Source: Treponema sp. (lineage in GTDB: Bacteria; Spirochaetota; Spirochaetia; Treponematales; Breznakiellaceae). Taken from it: a DNA stretch of 10,000 nt. Under the pieces are notes generated by a model, which saw nothing but the letters and a program-made list of their open reading frames with translations, was not told the origin of the DNA and made no database searches. Location of the stretch: NCBI GenBank assembly GCA_020216655.1, contig JAIWNU010000071.1, forward strand, positions 1 to 10,000. The letters run 5' to 3'. Of this stretch, positions 1-7,458 are shown in pieces. The position numbers and the translations under genes were made by a program. The first letter of the stretch is position 1; each line of letters opens with the position of its first letter.

Positions 1-328
1 CCCGCCGCCCCGCCCGGATTGTCTCCGACAGTTCCTCATGGCTCAGCCGGTACCGCACCACGTTCCCGTTGCTCCGCCTGATCCCGCAATACAGGCAATC
101 CATGGCGCAGTAATTGGTCACTTCGATAAGGCCCCGGAGCAGTACCTTGCTGCCATGGACCGCATCGGCGGTTTTGCGGGCCAGGGCCTTGAGTTCATCC
201 AAGGGCAGCTTGGCTAATTCCCGGATTTCAGGCTCGCTGGCCCCTTGGATAGGCAGCTGCCCTGGCGCGGTGCCGGCGAGCACGGGCTGGCTCTTCATCG
301 GCTCGCTATGTACTAAAGGGGCATTCAT
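1..328 (-). CDS. hydE: [FeFe]-hydrogenase maturase HydE, N-terminal part (3' end outside window)
   Basis: Radical-SAM enzyme that works with HydG and HydF to build the dithiomethylamine-bridged diiron subcluster of [FeFe] hydrogenase in the cytoplasm. About 109 residues are visible. The radical-SAM cluster motif CX3CX2C is at C74, C78 and C81 (NYCAMDCLYCGIRRSN), followed by a YRLSHEEL stretch typical of HydE and biotin-synthase-like proteins. The start at 328 gives an ATGA overlap with the hydG stop codon, which suggests translational coupling. A second ATG ten codons in (298) is possible, because the first 30 residues look non-conserved and neither start has a strong ribosome binding site. 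It is the third gene of the regulator-hydG-hydE operon. The family is usually about 350 residues, so roughly two thirds lies beyond position 1. The family call is firm; the exact start is uncertain. Confidence 0.93.
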   Translation of the reverse strand, partial: MNAPLVHSEPMKSQPVLAGTAPGQLPIQGASEPEIRELAKLPLDELKALARKTADAVHGSKVLLRGLIEVTNYCAMDCLYCGIRRSNGNVVRYRLSHEELSETIRAGRR

Positions 329-1815
329 AAATACAGGTCCCGCGCTCCGGCTTCGGTTTCCGCCAGGGCTTTTTTTAGATATGCCTGGCCCTTTGGCGTA
401 GCTTCTTCCTGCATTCGGCGGATCAGGGCAAGGCCTTTTTCACGGGTTGCGGGAGACGCATAGTCATAGAGGTACTCTGCAAAAGACACAAGCCCATTAG
501 GAAGACAGAATTCTTTGATAAGCCCCGGCTTTGCCAGGTCCATAAAGTCCGCGCCGGTCCGGCCCCTGCGGTAGCAGCCGGTACAAAAACTAGGAACATA
601 ACCGTCATCTATAAGGTCCGATATGGTTTCTTCGAGCCCCCGGTGGTCACCGATTGCAAACTGGGCAGGATGCTGGGCCGCACTGGCAGCAACTGCAGAC
701 TTGTCCTGCGGCCGGTCTGATTCGTAGCCCCCTGGGTCGGTGCGGGAGCCGGAGGAAATTTGGCTTACCCCGTAGGCGAGGAGTTCCTTGCGGAATTCGG
801 TCCGCTCCCGGGTAGAAAGGATGATCCCCACCGAGGGCCGGGCGATGCGGATGATGGCCACAATTTTGCGGAAGTCGTCGTCCGAGACCGGATTGGGCAC
901 CACCTCCGCCCAGGGAGCCCCGGGGGCGTATTCGATCCGGGGGACACTTACCGTGTGGGGCCCCCAACCGAAGGTTTCTTCCAGGTGGCGGGCATGTTCC
1001 AACAGGGCCACCAGTTCATAACGCCAGGAACCAAGACCAAAGAGGGCCCCGAGTCCAATATCGTCACAGCCAGCTTCCATGGCCCGGTCCATTACATAAA
1101 GCCGGTAAAGGTAATCCGCCTTGGGACCCGACGGATGGGCCCGGCGGTACAGATCCGGATCGTAGGTTTCCTGAAAACAAACATAGGTACCGATACCAGC
1201 CTTTTTCAGGGCCCGAAAGCCCTCCACATCGAGGGGTGCCAGTTCCACATTGATACGCCGCACCCGGGCAGTGCCAACTTGTACCGAATAACAGGTTTCG
1301 ATAGCCTTAAGGGTATAGTCTAAAGACTGTTTTGGCGACTCTCCGGAAATAATAAGAATGCGCTTGTGGCCCTGGGAAAGGAGTATCTCTGTCTGCCGGG
1401 CAATTTCATCCATAGAAAGGACAACCCGCTTCATGTCCCGGTTATCTACACGGAAACCGCAGTACACACAGTTGTTAACACAGTAATTTCCCGTGTACAG
1501 GGGCGCAAAAAGGACCATCCGCTTGCCGTAAATCTGTTCCTTTACCCAGCCTGCGGTAGCCAATAGGTTCCGCATTTGGTCACTGTCATTAATCGCCGCA
1601 AGTTCCGCAGCTTCCTCCGCCGTAAGGCCCTGCAAGGTCCGGGCCTTTTCCAGGATTTCACCAACCCGGCTTGCGGAAGGAGCCGGACAGCGGGAAAGTT
1701 CAGAAAGCTTTTGATAATCCAAAAAGGTTGATGGATATCCGGCGCGCTGTGCCGAAGCCCCAGGGCTTTGTGCCGCCACCACCGCGGGTTCATCAAGATG
1801 GGTCTGTGTCTTCAT
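325..1815 (-). CDS. hydG: [FeFe]-hydrogenase maturase HydG (tyrosine lyase, radical SAM)
   Basis: HydG cleaves tyrosine by radical-SAM chemistry and makes the Fe(CO)2CN synthon for the H-cluster (established for the family). The 496-residue product has the SAM-cluster motif CX3CX2C at C112, C116 and C119 (NYCVNNCVYCGFR). It also has the HydG-specific C-terminal auxiliary-cluster motif CX2CX22C at C411, C414 and C437, followed by the FCLPNGLVSFAEYLYDYA region. ThiH-like barrel elements such as ISGESP (157-162) and RINVELAPL lie between them. The length is slightly above the usual ~470, partly from an Ala/Gln-rich stretch at about 368-386 between SGSRTDPGGY and IGDHR. The start is supported by GGGAGGA at 1821-1827, 5 bases upstream. 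It overlaps the regulator gene upstream by 23 bp and hydE downstream by 4 bp, so the three genes are probably one transcript. Confidence 0.97.
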   Translation of the reverse strand: MKTQTHLDEPAVVAAQSPGASAQRAGYPSTFLDYQKLSELSRCPAPSASRVGEILEKARTLQGLTAEEAAELAAINDSDQMRNLLATAGWVKEQIYGKRMVLFAPLYTGNYCVNNCVYCGFRVDNRDMKRVVLSMDEIARQTEILLSQGHKRILIISGESPKQSLDYTLKAIETCYSVQVGTARVRRINVELAPLDVEGFRALKKAGIGTYVCFQETYDPDLYRRAHPSGPKADYLYRLYVMDRAMEAGCDDIGLGALFGLGSWRYELVALLEHARHLEETFGWGPHTVSVPRIEYAPGAPWAEVVPNPVSDDDFRKIVAIIRIARPSVGIILSTRERTEFRKELLAYGVSQISSGSRTDPGGYESDRPQDKSAVAASAAQHPAQFAIGDHRGLEETISDLIDDGYVPSFCTGCYRRGRTGADFMDLAKPGLIKEFCLPNGLVSFAEYLYDYASPATREKGLALIRRMQEEATPKGQAYLKKALAETEAGARDLYL

Positions 1816-2071
1816 TGGAATCCTCCCGGTATCCCGTCAGAACCGACTTGACCTGAACACCCTTAAGGCGCCCCAGGGGACCTGTTAAAGCCCCGATTTG
1901 GTCCGTCGATCCTTCGACGACCAGGGAAATGACTTGAACGCCCTTGTCCCGGAAAGGCATGCCAAGACGACCCTGGATAATGTGATTGTGGGATGAGAGG
2001 ATTTGATTTACCTGGCCGACCGATTCGCGGCCTTGGATAAGGATAGCTACAATGCCGATTCTCTTCTCCAT
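1793..2071 (-). CDS. TM1266-family iron-only hydrogenase system regulator
   Basis: Small (92-residue) protein matching the TM1266-type 'putative iron-only hydrogenase system regulator' family. The recognisable elements are RIGIVAILI, ESVGQVNQILS, IIQGRLGMPFRDKGVQVISL and the IGALTGPLGRLKGVQVKS tail. The fold is known to be a small alpha/beta ferredoxin-like (ACT/NikR-C-like) domain; the ligand and exact role are not established. I chose the start at 2071 rather than an upstream in-frame ATG at 2128. AAAGGAG at 2078-2084 is well placed for 2071, conserved sequence begins at MEKRIGI, and the extra 19 residues are unlike the family. It is the first gene of the operon with hydG and hydE. No DNA-binding helix-turn-helix is visible, so it may act through a partner or by binding a small molecule (inference). 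Confidence 0.9.
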   Translation of the reverse strand: MEKRIGIVAILIQGRESVGQVNQILSSHNHIIQGRLGMPFRDKGVQVISLVVEGSTDQIGALTGPLGRLKGVQVKSVLTGYREDSNEDTDPS

Positions 2072-2077
2072 TGGAAA

Positions 2078-2084
2078 CTCCTTT
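2078..2084 (-). promoter_or_regulatory. Ribosome binding site that fixes the regulator start
   Basis: Read on the minus strand this is AAAGGAG, 6 bases upstream of the ATG at 2071. It decides between that start and the longer alternative at 2128. Confidence 0.75.
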
Positions 2085-2099
2085 GGATCCGAACTGGAC

Positions 2100-2120
2100 A
2101 CCTGAAGTACACCTTGAGGT
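2100..2120 (-). repeat. Imperfect dyad in the leader of the hydrogenase maturation operon
   Basis: A 21-bp dyad with 8-bp arms (ACCTGAAG and CTTGAGGT on the plus strand, one mismatch) around a 5-base centre. It lies between the predicted promoter at 2150-2178 and the regulator start at 2071. On the operon transcript it would fall about 25-45 bases after the likely start site. It could be an operator or a small leader hairpin. Nothing in the sequence decides between these, and no U-run follows, so it is not a classic terminator. Confidence 0.45.
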
Positions 2121-2149
2121 CGGGACAATCCTCCCTCTCAGTCGTCTTT

Positions 2150-2178
2150 ATTTTATCGAGTAATTTTTATCGGGTCAA
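2150..2178 (-). promoter_or_regulatory. Sigma-70-like promoter for the regulator-hydG-hydE operon
   Basis: On the minus strand there is a -35 box TTGACC (2178-2173), a 17-base spacer and a -10 box TAAAAT (2155-2150). This matches the consensus well. The predicted start is near 2143, which leaves a leader of about 70 bases before the ATG at 2071. The promoter is divergent from the one for the chemoreceptor gene, and the two -35 boxes are only 25 bp apart. Confidence 0.65.
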
Positions 2179-2203
2179 GGGTGATAAACACAAACCGCAT
2201 TTT

Positions 2204-2232
2204 TTGCATTTACTCCATGGAGGTTCTATCAT
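2204..2232 (+). promoter_or_regulatory. Candidate sigma-70-like promoter for the chemoreceptor gene
   Basis: A -35 box TTGCAT (2204-2209), a 17-base spacer and a -10 box TATCAT (2227-2232) lie about 55 bases before the chemoreceptor ATG. The -10 box is identical to that of the hypB promoter candidate. I looked for a sigma-28 motility promoter (TAAA plus a GCCGATAA-like box) and saw none convincing. Confidence 0.45.
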
Positions 2233-2286
2233 TTATAACAGACATATTATCAAGGGCGTTTCGTTAACCTGTCAGAGGAGGTCCCC

Positions 2287-4278
2287 ATGAAAATTCGGTT
2301 TGGTGTTATGGCAAAGATTCTCATACCCGCTGTCGCCATTTATGTAACAGCCCTGACCATAGTAATCGCGGTAACTTATAATTCAGCAGGCGGAATTGTC
2401 ACAAAACAGATTTACCAGGAAGGAGACGCATTGGCTAAGCAATACGCCAGTGAACTTGATGCACAGCTCGAAGTGGCCATGGATACGGCGCGGACTTTGG
2501 CTCATGCGTACGAAGGCCTGTGGGCATCTAATCTTAAAGACCGCCGTACATACGCCGAAGTGTTAAAGTCTGTCCTGGGAAAAAACGCAGATTTTACCTC
2601 AGTATGGACCATCTGGGAACCGAATGTATTTGGCGACGATCCCGCAAAAGCTGAAGCATTGCTAAAAACGGTATCGGGACGTTTTGCCGCTTCGTGGGCA
2701 CGAAATAAGGATGGAAGCCTCTATCGGCCCCAGGTAAATGATTCGGATGTAGAAGGGGCTTTTTATGCAAGGCCTGTCTCCGAAGGTAACGAGGTGATGG
2801 TGGCTCCCTACTCTTTTTCTTATACAGGCAAAAAGGAAGATGAAATCCTTATGACAAGTTTAGCGGTGCCCATCAAGGCGGGAAACCGCATTCTTGGCGT
2901 AGCAGGCATCGATCTGGCCCTTGATAAAATCCAGAAAATTGCAGCAGGTTATGCTCGAAAGGATGGAACTTATTGCATTTTAGTCGACAACAGCGCAAAA
3001 CGGATATATCACCCCAAAAAAGAACTGCTTGGCCAGCCAGTCGGAGACGATACACCGGAATTAAAAGATGCGCTCCGCACCGCCATAGCCCAGGGGAAGC
3101 CCTTTACGCTTACCAAAAAAGCACTGGCTACCGGAGCCATTTCTTACCTATCCTATGCACCGATCCAGGTGGGCCAAGATCGGACGCCCTGGAGCCTTGC
3201 TATCGTGCTTCCGGTAAGTGTGCTGCTTAAGCCTTTACAGAATTTACTCTGGCTGCTTATCTTCCTTGGTATCGCAGTAGCTGCAGCGGGTATTCCAATG
3301 CTGGCATTCGTATCCCTCTCCCTTTCAAGACCAATCCTGGAGGTTAGAAACGCAGCCGTTCGTTTTGCCCAAGGAGATTTCCGCCGCAATACTCAGGAAG
3401 GCAAAAAACTGGAAGTCTTAAGTAAAAGGAAAGACGAAATAGGCGAAATGGTACAGGCCATGCAAGATCTGGCCGAAGCGGTCGGAGAGCGGGTACTGGA
3501 GATTCAAATTGCGGCCCGGGAGGTTTCAGACGGAGCCAACCAGGCATCTGCTTCGGCTCAAACCCTTTCCTCCGGTGCGTCAGAGCAAGCAGCCAGCGGA
3601 GAAGAGGTTTCGGCATCTATGGAAGAGATGAGCTCTTCGGTCAAACAAAACGCAGAAAATGCCCAGGCAACGGAAAAAATAGCCCGTCAGTCCGCAAAAT
3701 CCGCCGAGGAAGGAGGCCGGGCGGTTACCGAAAGTGTTCTTGCCATGAAACAGATTGCGGAGAAGGTAAACATTATAGAAGAAATAGCCCGCCAAACCAA
3801 TCTACTAGCCCTGAATGCGGCTATAGAAGCTGCTCGAGCAGGCGAATCGGGCAAGGGTTTTGCTGTCGTGGCAAGCGAAGTGCGAAAACTTGCAGAACGT
3901 TCACAGAAAGCAGCGCAGGAAATTACCGCCCTTTCCCAAACAACCGCAGCGGGAGCTGAAAAGGCAGGGGTTCTTATCAATACTATCGTTCCGGATATTC
4001 AAAAAACCGCTGATCTTGTGCAGGAAATATCCGCAGCCAGTCAGGAACAAACGACTGGGGTAGAACAGGTAAACCAGGCCCTGCTTCAGCTAGACCAGGT
4101 GATCCAGGAGAATGCATCATCCAGCGAAGAATTGGCTTCCATGGCAGAAGAACTTTCAGGCCAGGCCCAGGTGCTGCTCGATTCAGTATCCTTTTTCAAA
4201 GTCGATGGTCTTGAAAGCGCTAAGCCCCAGGTCCCCCAACTGCCGGAACCAAGAAATGAGCAAATGGAGGATGTGTAG
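2287..4278 (+). CDS. Methyl-accepting chemotaxis protein with dCache-like periplasmic sensor
   Basis: A 663-residue transmembrane chemoreceptor that passes a periplasmic signal to the CheA/CheW kinase complex. In order it has a first membrane helix at about 9-30; a periplasmic domain at about 35-310 with dCache-like features (VWTIWEPN, and [12 protein letters not shown] near 200); a second membrane helix at about 319-347; a HAMP linker at about 348-405; and a long signalling coiled coil. The signalling tip contains [20 protein letters not shown] followed by [18 protein letters not shown], near residues 500-540. The C-terminus (NEQMEDV) has no CheR/CheB tether pentapeptide. The start is well supported by AGGAGGT at 2276-2282. 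It is divergent from the hydrogenase maturation operon and ends 19 bp from the convergent amylase gene. The ligand cannot be read from the sequence. A link to H2 or redox sensing is only suggested by position. Confidence 0.95.
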   Translation: MKIRFGVMAKILIPAVAIYVTALTIVIAVTYNSAGGIVTKQIYQEGDALAKQYASELDAQLEVAMDTARTLAHAYEGLWASNLKDRRTYAEVLKSVLGKNADFTSVWTIWEPNVFGDDPAKAEALLKTVSGRFAASWARNKDGSLYRPQVNDSDVEGAFYARPVSEGNEVMVAPYSFSYTGKKEDEILMTSLAVPIKAGNRILGVAGIDLALDKIQKIAAGYARKDGTYCILVDNSAKRIYHPKKELLGQPVGDDTPELKDALRTAIAQGKPFTLTKKALATGAISYLSYAPIQVGQDRTPWSLAIVLPVSVLLKPLQNLLWLLIFLGIAVAAAGIPMLAFVSLSLSRPILEVRNAAVRFAQGDFRRNTQEGKKLEVLSKRKDEIGEMVQAMQDLAEAVGERVLEIQIAAREVSDGANQASASAQTLSSGASEQAASGEEVSASMEEMSSSVKQNAENAQATEKIARQSAKSAEEGGRAVTESVLAMKQIAEKVNIIEEIARQTNLLALNAAIEAARAGESGKGFAVVASEVRKLAERSQKAAQEITALSQTTAAGAEKAGVLINTIVPDIQKTADLVQEISAASQEQTTGVEQVNQALLQLDQVIQENASSSEELASMAEELSGQAQVLLDSVSFFKVDGLESAKPQVPQLPEPRNEQMEDV

Positions 4279-4297
4279 GTCCCACTACCAGATCAGC

Positions 4298-6376
4298 CTA
4301 ATCCTGTACCACACACCACCTTTGGTCCGTGTAGCGGTAGAGATAGCGATAGGTTCCGCTGCTTTGCGGGGTAAACTGAATGTTGTGGTCTGCCGAGCCG
4401 TCGTCCTGGAACTGGTTTACATACACTGCGGTACCGCTTAACGAAGCAGCAAGGCTTGTATCATATTTACTGCCCAGTTCGTTCCAGCCATACCAGCTGC
4501 TGCCCGTTTTGAACTTGAAAAAATAAGGTGTATTGGCATTGAGCGGCCGGCTTACCGAAAGGATATCGCTGACACCAGACAAAGGAGCCATGGCAGCGCC
4601 GCTAGACCAATCGGACAGGGTCCCCATGAGGTAATATGCTGGGGCTGGCGGAGTCTGGTATGGAATATCATTTATAAGGTTTGCTCCTGCAGTGCCTGCT
4701 TCCAGAGCCAGGACCCGTACCCCGAAGCCTGCCACATTATTGAGGGTGATGGTGCTGCTTCCGCTTGTCCAAGAAACATTGTCGCTTCCAAAGAGGGTGT
4801 GGACTGCGCTGGGGGCACTGCTCAAGGTCACGGTAAGGTTGCCGGCCTCCGCGCCGGTATTCATCACGACCAGGGTGCGCTCGCCATCCAGATTGCGTTC
4901 ATAGGCAAAGACACCGCCTGTATTAGCAACAAGCGAATATGAGCCCTGCCTGAGACTTGATCGGGCCGAGCGCAGGGTGATAAGAGCCCGGTGCCAGGAT
5001 AGGAGGCTCGCAGGGTCTGTTTTCTGGCTGCTTACCACATTCCAAGATAGGGGCTGGCGGAGATTTATTTCATTACCCGCCGCACCGGTCATACCGATTT
5101 CGTTCCCGTAATAGATAAAGGGGGTCCCGAGACCGGTCAGCTGGAGGGCAGCCTGGAGCCGTACCTTGCCTGCATCGCCGCTAAAGTTGGTGCTAGGCCG
5201 GCTTACCACATTGTCGTGGTTGGAAGTAAAAGTCCCCATCCAGCCCCCTGCGGGTACCACCGAAGATTGTACCCACAGCCAGTGATTGTTGAGGTCAGCG
5301 GTGTTTAACGCCGCGGCGGCATAGGCAAAGGGAAAGTCCAAGGTCATGTTAAAGCCGGCATTTCCATCTTTAGCCATATACTCAAGCAGATTAGACTGGT
5401 CGCCAGTCCAGTTTTCCGCTACCATGAATTTTGCTGACCCCGCACCGTTGTACTGGTCAATCAGCTCTCGGACCTTCTGCCAGTGCTCGATGGTTTTCGC
5501 TTGGTCCACATAGCCCGAACCATTGGTAGACCAGTCTTCATAGAGGTACTTTACCGCATCAACCCGAATCCCATCAAAGCCAAAGTTAAGCCATCCCAGT
5601 AGTATGTTTGCCATGGCCTCCCGAACCGACTGCGTATCGTAATTGAGGTCCGGCATACCATCCCAAAAGAGGCCTTAATAGTAATAACCATTGACCGGGC
5701 CATGGAAGTCACTTGAGCTATCCCAACCGGTCCAGCCAGTGGGCCGGCTCGCCTTCCAGATAAACCAGTCCCGATAGGGGCTTCCGGTACCGCTTGCGGA
5801 CTTGGTAAACCAGGGGTGTTGGCTCGACACATGATTAGGAACATAGTCAAAGATTATCCGCATCCCCCGACTGTGAAGGGCCCGTATGAGCTGTTGGAGC
5901 CGGTAGTTGCTCCCCAGCCGAGGATCCACCCGGTAAAGGTTAATGGCATCATATCCATGCAAGTTAGGCGGTGTACTGGCGGACTCAAAAATGGGAGAAA
6001 GCCAGATAGCCGTAACCCCCAGGTCGTTTTGGAGATAATCTAAATGGTCAATGATCCCCTGGAGGTCCCCAATACCGTCTCCGTTAGAATCTGCAAAAGC
6101 GGGAACCCAGAGATGGTAAAAAATGGCATCCTTGTACCAGTCGGCCTTATTAGTAGCTAGGCTGTTTGGATTATCGGGAGTTATAGTCCGCAGGGCGCCA
6201 AAATAGGGATCAGTTGTTGTAGATGCAGGAATTTCGGAAAACTCGACCGCGGGATCCGCATCCCAGGGATAGGTAAGACTTGTTTGATCCGGGCTGCAGG
6301 ATACAAAACCTGTGGCAGTAAACAGGACAAGACAAAAAAGGGCAAAGGCTGGCAGGGCAGAATGGAAACGCTTCAT
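4298..6376 (-). pseudogene. GH13 alpha-amylase lipoprotein gene interrupted by an in-frame TAA
   Basis: Encodes a secreted starch/maltodextrin-cleaving enzyme of family GH13, split by one TAA at 5675-5677 (codon 234). Both sides are in the same frame, with no frameshift. I chose the start at 6376 (AGGAG at 6386-6390, 9 bases upstream) over an in-frame ATG at 6439, because it directly precedes a lipoprotein-type signal peptide: MKRF, a hydrophobic core, then FVSC with C27. GH13 region I is DYVPNH (177-182), before the stop. After the stop come GLFWDGMPDLNY, region II GIRVDAVKY (nucleophile D273), the acid/base E321 in MVAENW, and NHD (D388). A C-terminal beta-sandwich-like domain (about 581-692, YYLMGTLSDWSS onward) may bind starch. 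The truncated 233-residue product would lack all three catalytic acids. No other lesion is seen, so this is a very recent nonsense mutation, a base error in the sequence, or, less likely, a readthrough gene. Confidence 0.85.
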
Positions 6377-6395
6377 CAATCTGGACTCCTCATAG

Positions 6396-6430
6396 AGGTT
6401 GTTGTACAGATCTGGCCATATCAACAACCT
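6396..6430 (-). repeat. Perfect 9-bp inverted repeat upstream of the amylase gene
   Basis: AGGTTGTTG at 6396-6404 and CAACAACCT at 6422-6430 are exact inverse complements separated by 17 bases. The loop carries an 8-bp palindrome, CAGATCTG, at 6407-6414. The element ends 19 bases before the amylase ATG, just upstream of its ribosome binding site. It could be an mRNA hairpin affecting translation or a two-half-site operator. No T-run follows, so a terminator is unlikely. Confidence 0.55.
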
Positions 6431-6453
6431 GGTAGGCAAAATAGCACCGGATA

Positions 6454-6465
6454 TAAACCGGTTTA
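6454..6465. promoter_or_regulatory. 12-bp palindrome, LacI-family-like operator candidate for the amylase gene
   Basis: TAAACCGGTTTA is a perfect palindrome with a central CCGG, about 80 bases upstream of the amylase start. LacI-family regulators (MalR, GalR and similar) typically bind short palindromes with a central CG flanked by A/T, and often control maltose and starch genes. The match in form and place is suggestive only; the regulator gene is not in this window. I see no clear -35/-10 pair in this 124-bp gap. Confidence 0.45.
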
Positions 6466-6500
6466 GTCCAATCTATCACAACAGCGCTTTTTATTCACCC

Positions 6501-7208
6501 CTACTCGTAATAAATTGAGACTCCGCCGGATATGGTTTGATGAATTGATTCCCGGAAAAGGCGAACTGCCTCGCTTACATTCCGAGCCGCAATCTGCTCA
6601 TAGAGGGCCCGGTTGTTTTCGAAGAGCCTTTCCTTGCCATGAAGTTGTATATACCGCTTCCAGAGCATGGTCACCGGAGCCTTAAAAGAATAAAAAATAA
6701 GGGGCAAGAGGCTGTTTCCCGACATCATGCCAAGCTCGTAGTGAAAACAAAAGGCGGCCTCCGCGGCGGTTTGTGGATCCTTTGCTGATTTGAGCTTATC
6801 AAGGTGCCCCTTTATTACCGTAAGGTCCATATCGGTCATCCGGGGAATAGCCAATTCCAGCGCCAGGGTCTCTAACACAAGGCGCAGCTCCAGTATGGAC
6901 TTTATCTCTTCCCGCCCCAGCATGCCACCGTTATAGTTCATTATCGCCAGGAGGGTTTCGCTGGTTCCCCGCCGGCGATAATCTGCCACATAGGCGCCGG
7001 ATCGGGGCTTAATTTCAAGAAACCCTTTACGGGCCATTTCCATAAGCCCCGCATTCACTACCGCCCGGCTCACCCCCATGGCTTCGGCGATCTCCCGCTC
7101 AGAAGGGAGTTTAGAACCTATGGGCAGTTTTCCCGAAAGAATCTGAGCTTCCATTTCTTTGATAAAAAGTTCTTTCAGGCTCGGGGCCTGCAGTTTTGGT
7201 AATTCCAT
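6501..7208 (-). CDS. GntR-family (FadR subfamily, FCD domain) transcriptional regulator
   Basis: A 235-residue DNA-binding regulator. The N-terminal GntR winged helix-turn-helix spans about 10-78 (GSKLPSEREIAEAMGVSRAV, then GFLEIKPRSGAYV). The C-terminal all-helical FCD effector domain spans about 98-230. FadR-type proteins usually repress metabolic genes and sense small carboxylates or acyl compounds. The usual FCD metal ligands are partly missing: H156 (in FHYELG) and H223 are present. The Asp expected four or so residues before the first His is Ala-rich here, and the usual central 'eH' is NN at 198-199, so metal-dependent ligand binding is doubtful. The start is supported by a purine-rich GGAGGATGAGG just upstream. 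It is divergent from hypB across a dyad-rich 250-bp region, so autoregulation or control of hypB and the oxidoreductase is plausible. It also precedes the amylase gene on the same strand, 124 bp away. Confidence 0.92.
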   Translation of the reverse strand: MELPKLQAPSLKELFIKEMEAQILSGKLPIGSKLPSEREIAEAMGVSRAVVNAGLMEMARKGFLEIKPRSGAYVADYRRRGTSETLLAIMNYNGGMLGREEIKSILELRLVLETLALELAIPRMTDMDLTVIKGHLDKLKSAKDPQTAAEAAFCFHYELGMMSGNSLLPLIFYSFKAPVTMLWKRYIQLHGKERLFENNRALYEQIAARNVSEAVRLFRESIHQTISGGVSIYYE

Positions 7209-7263
7209 GTTACCTCATCCTCCGCTCATTGACCATGAACAGACCAAATCAACAGACTGCACA

Positions 7264-7290
7264 GATGGTGCTATAGTTAAACACACCATC
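7264..7290. repeat. Perfect 7-bp inverted repeat, operator candidate
   Basis: GATGGTG (7264-7270) and CACCATC (7284-7290) are exact inverse complements with a 13-base centre. The element sits in the gap between the GntR gene and hypB, 56 bases upstream of the regulator start. It could be a binding site for that regulator or the start of its control region. Confidence 0.4.
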
Positions 7291-7299
7291 GCTCTGACA

Positions 7300-7312
7300 C
7301 TGGCTAGACCAG
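7300..7312. promoter_or_regulatory. CTGG-N5-CCAG dyad, GntR operator candidate
   Basis: CTGGCTAGACCAG has 4-bp inverted arms around a short centre and contains TGG/CCA half-sites in the style of FadR-subfamily operators (TGGT-N-ACCA type). A related CTGG...TCAG motif at 7408-7422 overlaps the -10 box of the hypB promoter. ACCAG recurs at 7308-7312 and 7315-7319. Binding is inferred, not shown. Confidence 0.35.
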
Positions 7313-7390
7313 ATACCAGTAGAAAGCATATCATATAATGAACAGTAAATCAATAATATATTTACATTTATATCATTGTATATTTTTTTA

Positions 7391-7419
7391 TTGACTTATT
7401 TTACAATCTGGTATATCAT
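7391..7419 (+). promoter_or_regulatory. Sigma-70-like promoter for hypB and the oxidoreductase
   Basis: A -35 box TTGACT (7391-7396), a 17-base spacer and a -10 box TATCAT (7414-7419) precede hypB, with a likely start near 7426. An AT-rich stretch (about 7325-7390), unlike the rest of the window, lies immediately upstream and could act as an UP-like element. The partial dyad CTGGTATATCATCAG (7408-7422) covers the -10 box, where a repressor would block transcription. Confidence 0.65.
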
Positions 7420-7458
7420 CAGTCCAATAGCACACAATTTCTGCAAGCGAGATTACCC

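Noticed and set aside
760..1323. 187-residue open frame on the plus strand opposite hydG
   Set aside because: It is antisense to a strongly conserved gene, has no recognisable domain, and is a by-product of the codon pattern of hydG.
2072..2128. N-terminal extension of the TM1266-family protein to an ATG at 2128
   Set aside because: The extra 19 residues do not resemble the family, and the inner ATG at 2071 has a well-placed AAAGGAG. The extension also overlaps the leader dyad.
2160..2290. Sigma-28 flagellar promoter for the chemoreceptor
   Set aside because: No TAAA plus GCCGATAA-like pair with correct spacing was found; the sigma-70-like pair fits better.
4279..4330. Terminator between the chemoreceptor and amylase genes
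   Set aside because: Only 19 bp separate the two stop codons, and I find no stable GC stem followed by a T-run on either strand. The weak ACCA...TGGT hairpin nearby is too short to call.
4298..5656. Independent amylase gene starting at the ATG at 5656
   Set aside because: The ATG is inside the conserved GMPDLNY motif, the frame is open upstream to the TAA, the Shine-Dalgarno is weak, and the product would lack GH13 region I and any signal peptide.
6440..6500. Clear amylase promoter between the GntR gene and the amylase gene
   Set aside because: Possible -35 boxes (TTGTGA, TTGGAC) do not pair with a -10 box at 16-18 bases, so no promoter is called.
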